This document shows, in pieces, positions 16,976-24,543 of a DNA stretch of 64,000 nt; position 1 is the stretch's first letter; the number at the start of each line of letters is the position of its first letter. Source of the stretch: a bacterium (lineage in GTDB: Bacteria; Electryoneota; RPQS01); the NCBI GenBank assembly GCA_013360195.1, contig JABWCQ010000001.1:148168-212167 (forward strand), read 5' to 3'. The position numbers were made by a program, and so were the translations under genes. Below the pieces are notes generated by a model, which was not told the DNA's origin, searched no databases, and worked only from the letters and a program-made list of their open reading frames with translations.

Positions 16976-17960
16976 GCTCAAGAAGTGCGTCTTCCTTCAG
17001 TATTTCCAGAACCTTAGAAAACGCTACAGGTGGTTCGACCGCGAAACTAAGAGCACTGCCTGATACTGGATGAACGAATCCCAATGTCCGCGCATGCAGC
17101 AAAAAATGCTCAACATTATCAAACAGCTCGTGATAGAATTTCTTCCTGTTTCCGCCGAAATGACCGATACGCTTCAGTCTTCCGCCGTACGAGGAGTCCC
17201 CAAAGACGGGGTGGCCGATGTGTTCAAGGTGAACGCGAATCTGATGTGTTCGGCCTGTGCCCAGTTTCAACTTCAAATACGCGGTGTCCGCATAGTTCTC
17301 GATGACGTGATATGTTGTGACAGCTTCCTTCCCGCCACGCCGCACCACGGCGAATCTCTTTCTGTCCCCGGGGTGTCTGTCAAGCTGAGCTTCAATGACG
17401 TCGCCATCATTGCGAAATCTGCCCCACACGATTGCCCGATATTCCCGGTCAACTGTTCGACTGCTGAACTGTTCCGTCAGTTTGCGGTGCACTCTTTCGT
17501 TTTTCGCGACCACCAGAAGGCCTGACGTTCCCTTGTCCAAACGATGGACGATCCCGGGTCTGAGATTTTCAGGATTCGTGGTCTGCCCCAGGTGATGCAG
17601 CAATGCATTCACAAGGGTGCCGCTGAAATTCCCATGCGCGGGATGTGTCACCATACCGGCCGGTTTGTTCACGACCAGCACATGCTCGTCCTCGAAGTGG
17701 ATTTCAAGTGGAATCGCTTCCGGAGCTATGTCTGAAGGTTCCTGAGGCCGGAACAGAATCTCAACTGTGTCGCCGCCAGTCACTCGCCAGGATTTCCGGA
17801 CGGTTTGTCCGTTCACAAAGACGAGTCCCGCCTCGATGAGGCTGTGAACCTTATTTCGGGATATCGCGGGCAGCGCCTGAGTCAGGAAGCGGTCCAACCG
17901 GAGCGGCTTCTGTCCCGCTGCTGCCTGCAGACGAAAGGGAGGATGAGTCGAGTCGTTCAC
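16965..17960 (-). CDS. rluD: RluD-family 23S rRNA pseudouridine synthase
   Basis: A 331-residue pseudouridine synthase with an N-terminal S4 RNA-binding domain (about residues 19-80, LRLDRFLTQALP onward). The catalytic domain has its Asp in the motif GIVHRLDKGTSGLLVVAKN. The family converts uridines to pseudouridine in 23S rRNA; RluD itself acts on helix 69. The exact target cannot be read here. The start overlaps the end of lspA by 110 bases, and because the S4 domain begins near residue 19, at least 50 bases of real overlap are needed. It is last in the yggS-to-rluD operon and corresponds to ylyB of Bacillus. Confidence 0.92.
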   Translation of the reverse strand: MNDSTHPPFRLQAAAGQKPLRLDRFLTQALPAISRNKVHSLIEAGLVFVNGQTVRKSWRVTGGDTVEILFRPQEPSDIAPEAIPLEIHFEDEHVLVVNKPAGMVTHPAHGNFSGTLVNALLHHLGQTTNPENLRPGIVHRLDKGTSGLLVVAKNERVHRKLTEQFSSRTVDREYRAIVWGRFRNDGDVIEAQLDRHPGDRKRFAVVRRGGKEAVTTYHVIENYADTAYLKLKLGTGRTHQIRVHLEHIGHPVFGDSSYGGRLKRIGHFGGNRKKFYHELFDNVEHFLLHARTLGFVHPVSGSALSFAVEPPVAFSKVLEILKEDALLELDK

Positions 17961-18471
17961 CTGAAGTTTGAGGGAGGGGGGCAGGCTTCTTTACGAACAG
18001 AGTCTGCCAAATCAGAATCACGATTCCAATGGTCACACAGGAATCGGCAATATTGAAGACCGGCCACCGGTCCATAATGAAGTCCGGAAAATCAGCGTCG
18101 GCAAAGTCAGTGACGGAACCGAGGTGCGCACGATCGATCAAATTGCCTATGGCTCCGCATAGAAAGAGGAAAACAGGCCAGCGGGTGTGATCGTTGTCAC
18201 GCAATAAATAGTAGAAATACCCGCACAATGCGATGGCGGCTGCCGAACCTAAGATGATAAGAACAGCGGGGGAGAATGGCTGCATGCCGAATGCGACACC
18301 GGGATTCTGAACGTAGGTAAATCGCAGCAGCTCGCCGATTACCGGTATGGATTCCCCAAGCACAAAATTTGACCGAACCCAGTATTTTGTGAGTTGGTCT
18401 ATGCCAACGAGAAAAGCAAAGCCGAGCAACCACGGCCAAAGCGCCGGCCGCACGGCGGTTGGAGAGGTCAT
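17851..18471 (-). CDS. lspA: Lipoprotein signal peptidase (signal peptidase II) with a long C-terminal tail
   Basis: LspA cuts the signal peptide of diacylglyceryl-modified prolipoproteins in the inner membrane. Conserved blocks are VQNPGVAFGM, GNLIDR, and the two catalytic-Asp motifs VTDFAD and NIADS. Four membrane helices are predicted. The protein is 206 residues against about 160-170 in the family. The extra 40 residues after the last helix are a Ser/Gly/Pro-rich tail coded by DNA that also carries the first 36 codons of rluD in another frame. The start overlaps the DksA-like gene by four bases (ATGA). A lipoprotein substrate candidate in this window is the lytic transglycosylase at 24544. 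Confidence 0.95.
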   Translation of the reverse strand: MTSPTAVRPALWPWLLGFAFLVGIDQLTKYWVRSNFVLGESIPVIGELLRFTYVQNPGVAFGMQPFSPAVLIILGSAAAIALCGYFYYLLRDNDHTRWPVFLFLCGAIGNLIDRAHLGSVTDFADADFPDFIMDRWPVFNIADSCVTIGIVILIWQTLFVKKPAPLPQTSGERLDSSSLSSAGSSGTEAAPVGPLPDSGAARDIPK

Positions 18472-18938
18472 TCTATGCTATTCTTGGCCTCTTCGAGGCG
18501 GCGTTTGGCTTCAATGCTTAACTTCGCATGCGGAATTGCTTCAAGACGACGAAACTCGATTGGCTGGTTCGTCTCCATGCAATAGCCGTACGTTCCGTTC
18601 GCCATGCGTTCTTCAGCTTGGTCAAGCAGTGTCAGCATTTTCCCTTCGCGGCTGGCGAAGAGGAACGCCTTTTCCCGTTCCTGTGCGTCCGTGCCCTGAT
18701 CGGCCATGTGATAACTGTAGGTGGAAGAATCACCTGAATAGGTGTCCGATGTTTGCTCCATGGAGCTTTCACGCAAATAGCCGATTTCCCGAAGGATTTC
18801 CTTGCGTCGCTCGTGGATCAAATGGCGGAAGTACTCCATCCACTCGGGCGAATAGTGGGACGGCTTGGCACCGTCCGGCCACTTCTGTGCGGCACCTCCC
18901 GTGCCCTCGTCCGCTTTCTTCTTCTTTTCAGTCGCCAT
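18468..18938 (-). CDS. DksA/TraR-family protein lacking the zinc-finger cysteines (YlyA-like position)
   Basis: The 156-residue protein has the DksA pattern: an N-terminal basic stretch, a helical hairpin that would reach into the RNA polymerase secondary channel, and a C-terminal globular part. In the C-terminal part the usual four-cysteine zinc site (C..C...C..C) is reduced to one Cys: YGYCMETNQPIEFRRLEAIPHAK has Thr for the second Cys, and SIEA replaces the second pair. The tip Asp-X-X-Asp of DksA is not obvious, so activity as a ppGpp cofactor is doubtful. It lies between ileS and lspA, the place of the DksA-like ylyA gene in Bacillus. Confidence 0.8.
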   Translation of the reverse strand: MATEKKKKADEGTGGAAQKWPDGAKPSHYSPEWMEYFRHLIHERRKEILREIGYLRESSMEQTSDTYSGDSSTYSYHMADQGTDAQEREKAFLFASREGKMLTLLDQAEERMANGTYGYCMETNQPIEFRRLEAIPHAKLSIEAKRRLEEAKNSIE

Positions 18939-18955
18939 AGTCGGTATATTGTTCC

Positions 18956-21900
18956 TTAAGCCTGTGTCAAAATGTTTGATTCCTCACTGCGGCGCGAGAC
19001 GATCAGTCCAAAGTCGTAGTCGCCGGCCTTCTGATCGCCTGTCCCGTGAGTTAGTACAAGTTCGAGACAGAGAGTCTCGCGGCAAATATAGTCTTCAAAC
19101 TGTTTAAGTGCCTCGGTCAGTTCCTGTGACTCGGTTGCCAGCTCTATCGAAATCCGGTCAGTTATTTCAAATCCGGCGTCCTTACGCGCTGATTGAATCG
19201 AATGAACCACCTCCCGCGCAAGTCCTTCAGCAACAAGTTCAGGCGTCATGTGAGTGTCCAGTGCGATAGTCATGTGGCCGTCCGATTGCACTGCATATCC
19301 CTCCAGTTCTTCGCGGCGAATCAAAACGTCCTCCGGAGTCAATTCCACGCCGCCAACCGAGATATTGTTCCCGCCGTCAAGGGCAACAATATGCTCTTTT
19401 GACAGCTGTTCGATTAGCGAAGCGATTTCCTTCATTCGCGCGCCGACTTTCTTCCCCAGAACTTTGAAATTTGCCTTGGCGGAAAGTGTCACCAACCCCG
19501 CATCATTGGAGCGAATCTCAATCTCCTTGACGTTTATTTCGTCCGCCACCAGCCAAACATAAGGAGCAAGTTCGGTTTCCGCCCCGGCCTCGGGCACCAC
19601 CCACGTCATGCGCTGAAGAGGCTGCCGAACCTTGAGCTTTCGCTCTTCCCGCAGGGCGCGCGCAAGTGACACGGCTTCCTGCACACGCGCCATCTGAACC
19701 TCGAGATTGCGGTTACGCACGCGCTCGTCCGCCACTGGGTAAGAGGACAAATGAACACTTTCCGGTGCATTCACATCTAATCCGCGCACGAGATTCTGAT
19801 AAATGTGCTCGGTGATAAATGGCAAGAACGGGGCCAACAACCTTACCAGCCCCTCTAACACTTCATATAAAGTGGCATAGGCAGCGTGCTTGTCCGCATC
19901 ACTCTCTGACTTCCAGAATCTGCGCCGCGAACGGCGAATATACCAGTTCGTCAATTCATCAAGAAATGACAGGATCGCTTGCGAGGCCTTGCCGACATCG
20001 TATTGATCAAGGTTTGACGTGACCTCGGAAATCAGACGGTTGTACTCCGAAAGAATCCACTGATCCAACTCGGTTCGCTCAGACGGTGCTTGGCCAGGTT
20101 TCCACTCGTCAATCACTGCATAGGTGACAAAAAAGCTGTAACAATTCCACAGCGGCAGAATCACCGAACGCACGGCTTCGCGAATCTCCTCCTCACCGAA
20201 TCGCTTGGCTAACCAAGGATTCGTCGCGAAAAAGATCCAGCGGACCGGGTCTGCACCGAATTTTTCGAACAACAGCATGGGATCGACGACGTTGCCCAAT
20301 GACTTGGACATCTTCTGTCCCTTCGAGTCGAGCACAAGCTCCGTGCAAATCACGTTCTTGTAGCTCGACCAATTGACCGGGTTGCTCCAGAAGCCGACAG
20401 CCTTCTGGTCGCCCGCCTTCTTCGCTTCCACCATCTTGGCTTTTGCGATGAGGCAAGAGCAGGCGAGCAGCGTGTAAAACCAGCCGCGTGTCTGGTCCTG
20501 ACCTTCGCTGATAAAGTCGGCGGGATACTGCGACATGAATAGATCTTCCGAACCGGGCTCGGCGGGATAACCGAATTGTCCCCACGGCATCAGCCCCGCA
20601 TTGAACCAGCTGTCCAGAACGAAATTCTCGCGCCGCATCTCACGACCGTCTTTAGCACGCAAAATGACCTTATCGATAGCAGGTTTGTGAGGGTCCCAAT
20701 CCCGCGCGAGGTCCATACCGGATTCATGTGCAAGCTTATGGAGTTCTTCGAGACTTTCAACACAAATTGCTTCGCTGCCGTCTTCGGTCATCCACACGGG
20801 CAACGGTGAGCCCCAATACCGCTCGCGAGTAACGTTCCAATCCTGCACATTTTCAAGCCAATTCCCAAATCTGCCGTCGCGCACATGTTCAGGTTTCCAG
20901 CCGATGTGCTGATTCGCCTCGAGCATCATGTCGCGCAGTGCCGTTGCGCGGATAAACCACGCCGGACGCGGGAAGTACATCAACGGAGTTTTCGTGCGGT
21001 AGTCAAACGGATAGGTGTGTGTGTACTTTTCCTTGCCGAGCAGAAGACCTTTAGCTTGCAGATACTTCAAAATATCAACGTCAAGACCTTCTTCACGAAA
21101 TTCCCGTCCGGCAAACGGTTTGGCATGCTCTCCTACAAGTCCGTTCGCATCAACGGTCAACACCACCGGAATTTCCATCTTGCGCAGAATCCGGAAGTCG
21201 TCTTCACCGTAATTTGCCAGATGAACAAGCCCGGTACCGTCTTCAGTAGTCACATAGTCATCGCAAACGACAGAACAAGCGCGAGTTCCCGGCAAATTCA
21301 GCCAGTCAAACAACGGCTCGTATCTCATTCCCTCCAGATCCTTGCCCGTTCTCGTGCCGACCACTCGATAATCGCCGAGTATCGGCTTGAGAGCTTCGAG
21401 ACGAGCCGTGGCCACAATTAATCGCTTGTCGTTTTCCGCACGCTCGATTATCGAATACTCAATATTCGGACCGCAGGCCACAGCCAGATTTGACAATAAG
21501 GTCCACGGCGTGGTAGTCCACGCGGTCAAGTAGAGATTTTCTTCACCGACAACCTTGAATTTCACAAATAACGTGAGGTCAGTAACTTCCTGATAGCCCT
21601 GCGCCACTTCGAAATTCGACAGTGTCGTTCCCGTGCGCGGGCTGTAGGCCATCACTCGATAGTCTTTATAGAGATAACGCGGTGATTGACCCAATCTTAA
21701 GGCGCGGTCACGCGCTTCGCCGTCAAGTTCCAGGTTCCACGCCTGTTTCAGAGTCCACCAATCGGACTGAATGTAATAGGGCTCGTAGGTCGCATAAGCA
21801 TTCTCAAGATCGAGGAAACGCCCAATGCGGCGAATCGCAACTTCCCATTCACGCTTGAAGCGGAACACGGTCGTGCGGCAATAATCCACATACTCTTGTT

Positions 21901-22237
21901 CACCGTATTTCTGCACATCAAGCTTGGACGTAAATCCAAGTTCCTTGTCGGCAGTCAATTCAATCGGCAAACCGTGCGTATCCCAACCGGCTTTGCGCAG
22001 TACGCGATAGCCCTGCATCGTCTTGTAGCGCGGCCACAAATCTTTCAAGGCCGACTGCATCATATGCCCGATATGAGGCAACCCGTTTGTCCCCGGAGGC
22101 CCGTCGAAAAATACAAAATCCTGCTTCCCTTCACGCTCAGAAATAGAACGCTCAAAAACCTTCCGCTCTTCCCAAAGCTTCAGGATTTCATGGTCAACTG
22201 CCGGTAAATGTAATTTTTCGGATACGGGTTTTAACAT
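18956..22237 (-). CDS. ileS: Isoleucyl-tRNA synthetase, long (type 2, eukaryote-like) form
   Basis: The enzyme charges tRNA-Ile. At about 1093 residues it is longer than the 930-960 residue bacterial type 1 form. The class I signatures are PHIGH (in PPGTNGLPHIGHMMQSA) and KMSKS (in GQKMSKSLGN). The editing domain CP1 lies between, with the TTPWTL and GTGLVHLANYGEDDF segments. There is no C-terminal four-cysteine zinc finger; the tail instead has the extended type 2 domain. Type 2 enzymes are commonly less sensitive to mupirocin, a family-level statement not tested here. I use ATG 22237; a TTG at 22252 would overlap punA. Confidence 0.96.
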   Translation of the reverse strand: MLKPVSEKLHLPAVDHEILKLWEERKVFERSISEREGKQDFVFFDGPPGTNGLPHIGHMMQSALKDLWPRYKTMQGYRVLRKAGWDTHGLPIELTADKELGFTSKLDVQKYGEQEYVDYCRTTVFRFKREWEVAIRRIGRFLDLENAYATYEPYYIQSDWWTLKQAWNLELDGEARDRALRLGQSPRYLYKDYRVMAYSPRTGTTLSNFEVAQGYQEVTDLTLFVKFKVVGEENLYLTAWTTTPWTLLSNLAVACGPNIEYSIIERAENDKRLIVATARLEALKPILGDYRVVGTRTGKDLEGMRYEPLFDWLNLPGTRACSVVCDDYVTTEDGTGLVHLANYGEDDFRILRKMEIPVVLTVDANGLVGEHAKPFAGREFREEGLDVDILKYLQAKGLLLGKEKYTHTYPFDYRTKTPLMYFPRPAWFIRATALRDMMLEANQHIGWKPEHVRDGRFGNWLENVQDWNVTRERYWGSPLPVWMTEDGSEAICVESLEELHKLAHESGMDLARDWDPHKPAIDKVILRAKDGREMRRENFVLDSWFNAGLMPWGQFGYPAEPGSEDLFMSQYPADFISEGQDQTRGWFYTLLACSCLIAKAKMVEAKKAGDQKAVGFWSNPVNWSSYKNVICTELVLDSKGQKMSKSLGNVVDPMLLFEKFGADPVRWIFFATNPWLAKRFGEEEIREAVRSVILPLWNCYSFFVTYAVIDEWKPGQAPSERTELDQWILSEYNRLISEVTSNLDQYDVGKASQAILSFLDELTNWYIRRSRRRFWKSESDADKHAAYATLYEVLEGLVRLLAPFLPFITEHIYQNLVRGLDVNAPESVHLSSYPVADERVRNRNLEVQMARVQEAVSLARALREERKLKVRQPLQRMTWVVPEAGAETELAPYVWLVADEINVKEIEIRSNDAGLVTLSAKANFKVLGKKVGARMKEIASLIEQLSKEHIVALDGGNNISVGGVELTPEDVLIRREELEGYAVQSDGHMTIALDTHMTPELVAEGLAREVVHSIQSARKDAGFEITDRISIELATESQELTEALKQFEDYICRETLCLELVLTHGTGDQKAGDYDFGLIVSRRSEESNILTQA

Positions 22238-22238
22238 A

Positions 22239-23060
22239 TTAGAGTTGTTCAATCAACCCTGTCATGATCTTGGTCATCTTCGGTTCTGCTTCGGCGGCAT
22301 TCTTCAGAATGTGTTCAATCGAAGCAGGCTTTAAGCAGTCGGCAAATCCTTCATCGGTAATAATGGACATTCCGAAGACTTCCATTCCCGAGTGATTCGC
22401 TACGATGACTTCGGGAACGGTGGACATACCCACCACGTCCGCGCCCATCATTCTAAGCATTCTGTATTCCGCGCGTGTTTCCAAATTCGGTCCAGCTACA
22501 GCCACATACGTTCCGCGATGAACCTTGCAACCCAATTCCATCGCGACTTTCTCGGCAATTCCGATTAATCTCCGTGAATAGGGTTCACTCATGTCGGGAA
22601 ATCTCGGCCCCAGCTTCTCCTCGTTTGGACCAATCAGTGGATTATCACCCAAGAGATTGATATGATCATCCATGATCATCAAATCTCCCGCCTTATAGAG
22701 CGGATTGACACAGCCGCAAGCATTCGAAACCAGCATGGCCTTGCAGCCCATCGCTTTCATCACGCGCACAGGATAGGTAATCTCCTGCATTGTGTAGCCT
22801 TCATAATAGTGAAAGCGTCCCTGCATGGCCATGACATATTTGCCACCAAGCGAACCAAAGTGAAGTTTGCCGTGGTGTGTTTCCACGGTAGACTCCACAA
22901 AATGCGGAACTTCGCTGTAATCAATCGTAAAATCGCCCTGAATCTCCCGGGCCAAACCGCCCAATCCCGTTCCAAGGATTATACCAATTTCAGGGGTTCT
23001 CGAAATTTTGGACTTGAGCGAGTTTGTCGTTTCGTCAAGCTGGCGGAGTATCTTGCTCAT
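22239..23060 (-). CDS. punA: Purine nucleoside phosphorylase, trimeric type
   Basis: The enzyme splits inosine and guanosine with phosphate to give the base and ribose 1-phosphate, serving purine salvage. The 273-residue protein has the trimeric-type motifs: GTGLGGLA (phosphate loop), [21 protein letters not shown], and the base-pocket segment [28 protein letters not shown] with its Glu. NACGCVNP replaces the more common NAAGGVNP. The start overlaps the divIVA-like gene by 26 bases. It interrupts an otherwise Firmicutes-like gene order. Confidence 0.92.
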   Translation of the reverse strand: MSKILRQLDETTNSLKSKISRTPEIGIILGTGLGGLAREIQGDFTIDYSEVPHFVESTVETHHGKLHFGSLGGKYVMAMQGRFHYYEGYTMQEITYPVRVMKAMGCKAMLVSNACGCVNPLYKAGDLMIMDDHINLLGDNPLIGPNEEKLGPRFPDMSEPYSRRLIGIAEKVAMELGCKVHRGTYVAVAGPNLETRAEYRMLRMMGADVVGMSTVPEVIVANHSGMEVFGMSIITDEGFADCLKPASIEHILKNAAEAEPKMTKIMTGLIEQL

Positions 23061-23523
23061 TCGTTACTCGTGGAGGTTCCTTTTCCATTAAATCCAGTAC
23101 CCAGCCGTGAGAGTTGTGGAGGAATCGCAGCCGCTCCACAAACAGGTCCTTTTGAACCTGCATGCCCCGAATTTGCTCTCGAATCTGTTCCAAGTGCCGC
23201 TCACCTTCGAGAAGTATTCGGTCGGCTTCCAATCTCGCCTCGGCCAAAACTGCCTCGCGTTCACGTTCCAACTGCTGCCGGGTTTCTGTCATACCCTGTT
23301 GGGCGGTGACGACGGCGTCACGCAGATTCCGCTCCATATCCTTGAAGGACCTCAACTGCTGTTCAGCGGCGCGCGCGGCTTCCCCGGCCTGAGAAAGCTG
23401 CACTTGAAGTTGGGCAAGCTCAGAGGCAACGGCTTCAAGAAATCCCCGCACTTCACCCATGTCGTAGCCTCGGAAGGAGCGACTGAATTCGTGCCTTGCA
23501 ATGTCAACAGGTGTGAGGCTCAT
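23035..23523 (-). CDS. divIVA: DivIVA-domain coiled-coil protein
   Basis: The 162-residue protein begins [21 protein letters not shown], the standard N-terminal DivIVA lipid-binding and dimerisation motif. A long coiled coil rich in Gln, Glu and Arg covers about residues 35-140. DivIVA proteins gather at curved or polar membrane and recruit cell-division or wall-synthesis partners. The start is ATG 23523, overlapping the yggS stop (ATGA); a start six residues upstream is less likely. The short tail after the coil shares 26 bases with punA. A role in polarity is family knowledge, not shown here. Confidence 0.85.
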   Translation of the reverse strand: MSLTPVDIARHEFSRSFRGYDMGEVRGFLEAVASELAQLQVQLSQAGEAARAAEQQLRSFKDMERNLRDAVVTAQQGMTETRQQLEREREAVLAEARLEADRILLEGERHLEQIREQIRGMQVQKDLFVERLRFLHNSHGWVLDLMEKEPPRVTNEQDTPPA

Positions 23524-24227
23524 TGCTCCCTTGGTCCCCAAATGGCGGTGCCAAGTCTAACTTCCGTTGCACCCTCTTCGATGGCAATGTCAAAGTCATC
23601 ACTCATTCCCATGGAGAGCACGTCAAAAGTCTGTATTTTTAATTGTTTAGAAACCTCAGTTGAAAGCTCGCGCAAGCGGCTGAAACAGGCGCGGATATGA
23701 CTTTCGGTGCCGTCAAGCCTTCCAATTGTCATAAGTCCACAAAAATTAATATTTTCTAAGCCAAGAAGCTGTCCGACAAAGTCAACAGTGCTTTCCGGAC
23801 TGACTCCCGACTTCTGAACTTCTCCGGATGTGTTCACCTGTATCAGGCAACGAATTGTCTTGCCCAGTTCGCGGGACCTGCTGTTCACAAGTCTTGCTGT
23901 CTCGATACTATCGATGGAGTCTATTGTGTCGAACAATTGAACCGCCTGTTTGACCTTGTTTGATTGCAAATGTCCAATCATATGAAGTCGGAGCGGGTTA
24001 TCTGCGAAGAAGTCGTTTTTAAGTTTATATTTATTATTAGCTTCCTGGACCCTATTTTCACCAAGGTCCGTCAGGCCGAGGGCACGCGCTTTGCTCAAAA
24101 CTTCGGTTGAATGGCCTTTCGTAACCCCGATGATTGTGATCTCATCGGGCCTTCGACCGGATTTTTGGCAAGCAATAGCTATTCTTTCAAGTACTTTGCG
24201 ATAGTTATCCACATAATCCGACGGCAT
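23520..24227 (-). CDS. YggS-family pyridoxal-phosphate homeostasis protein
   Basis: The 235-residue protein is a single-domain alanine-racemase-like barrel that binds pyridoxal 5'-phosphate and affects vitamin B6 and amino-acid balance, with no known enzymatic reaction. The PLP lysine is Lys37 in VTKGHS, followed by the family block DLGENRVQEANNK and the MIGHLQSNKVKQ segment. The C-terminal phosphate-binding GMSDDF..AI..G is also present. It is the first gene of the operon, about 25 bases from a good promoter. In Bacillus the same gene (ylmE) also precedes divIVA. Confidence 0.93.
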   Translation of the reverse strand: MPSDYVDNYRKVLERIAIACQKSGRRPDEITIIGVTKGHSTEVLSKARALGLTDLGENRVQEANNKYKLKNDFFADNPLRLHMIGHLQSNKVKQAVQLFDTIDSIDSIETARLVNSRSRELGKTIRCLIQVNTSGEVQKSGVSPESTVDFVGQLLGLENINFCGLMTIGRLDGTESHIRACFSRLRELSTEVSKQLKIQTFDVLSMGMSDDFDIAIEEGATEVRLGTAIWGPREQ

Positions 24228-24257
24228 CGTGGGTCTCGCTCCTTGAGTCGAGCCTAA

Positions 24258-24286
24258 AATATAGGGGTTTGCCTTTGAAGGTGCAA
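24258..24286 (-). promoter_or_regulatory. Sigma-70 promoter of the yggS-divIVA-punA-ileS-lspA-rluD operon
   Basis: On the minus strand TTGCAC (24281-24286), 17 bases, TATATT (24258-24263). The predicted start, about 24251, is 24 bases upstream of the yggS ATG. Confidence 0.75.
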
Positions 24287-24390
24287 GCCTTGTCGAAGAG
24301 GCAATTCATTTGCCTGCGGGTTGCGGTACGGAAACAGCCAATTGACGGCAATTTAAGAGGAAAAAAGGTCGCAAAAAAGGGGATTAAGAG

Positions 24391-24419
24391 TTGATTTTCC
24401 GGGCGAAGTTTGTTACCTT
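24391..24419 (+). promoter_or_regulatory. Possible promoter of the lytic transglycosylase gene
   Basis: TTGATT (24391-24396), 17 bases, TACCTT (24414-24419). The -10 box keeps the T, A and final T of the consensus. A start near 24426 would leave a leader of about 118 bases. Confidence 0.4.
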
Positions 24420-24543
24420 CCATAGCTCAAACTGGGTCACTCTCACAAGGCGAATGAGGGCCACCAGTGGCTTTATTGTCCATGGCGTGGAAGAATCTGC
24501 GACTTCCACCCGAACTGCGACACCCACCAACACGGATCTGCTC

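Larger units (their letters stand above)
24228..24543. other. 316-base divergent intergenic region
   Basis: It holds two promoter-like sequences facing apart: one for the yggS operon at 24258-24286 and one for the lytic transglycosylase at 24391-24419. The reading frame that extends the transglycosylase back to 24391 covers part of it, but codes for a polar stretch before the signal peptide and is unlikely to be translated. I see no RNA gene or repeat. Confidence 0.6.

Noticed and set aside
24391-24543. Longer N-terminus for the lytic transglycosylase
   Set aside because: It would place a signal peptide and lipobox 50 residues inside; the added segment is polar and starts at the -35 box.
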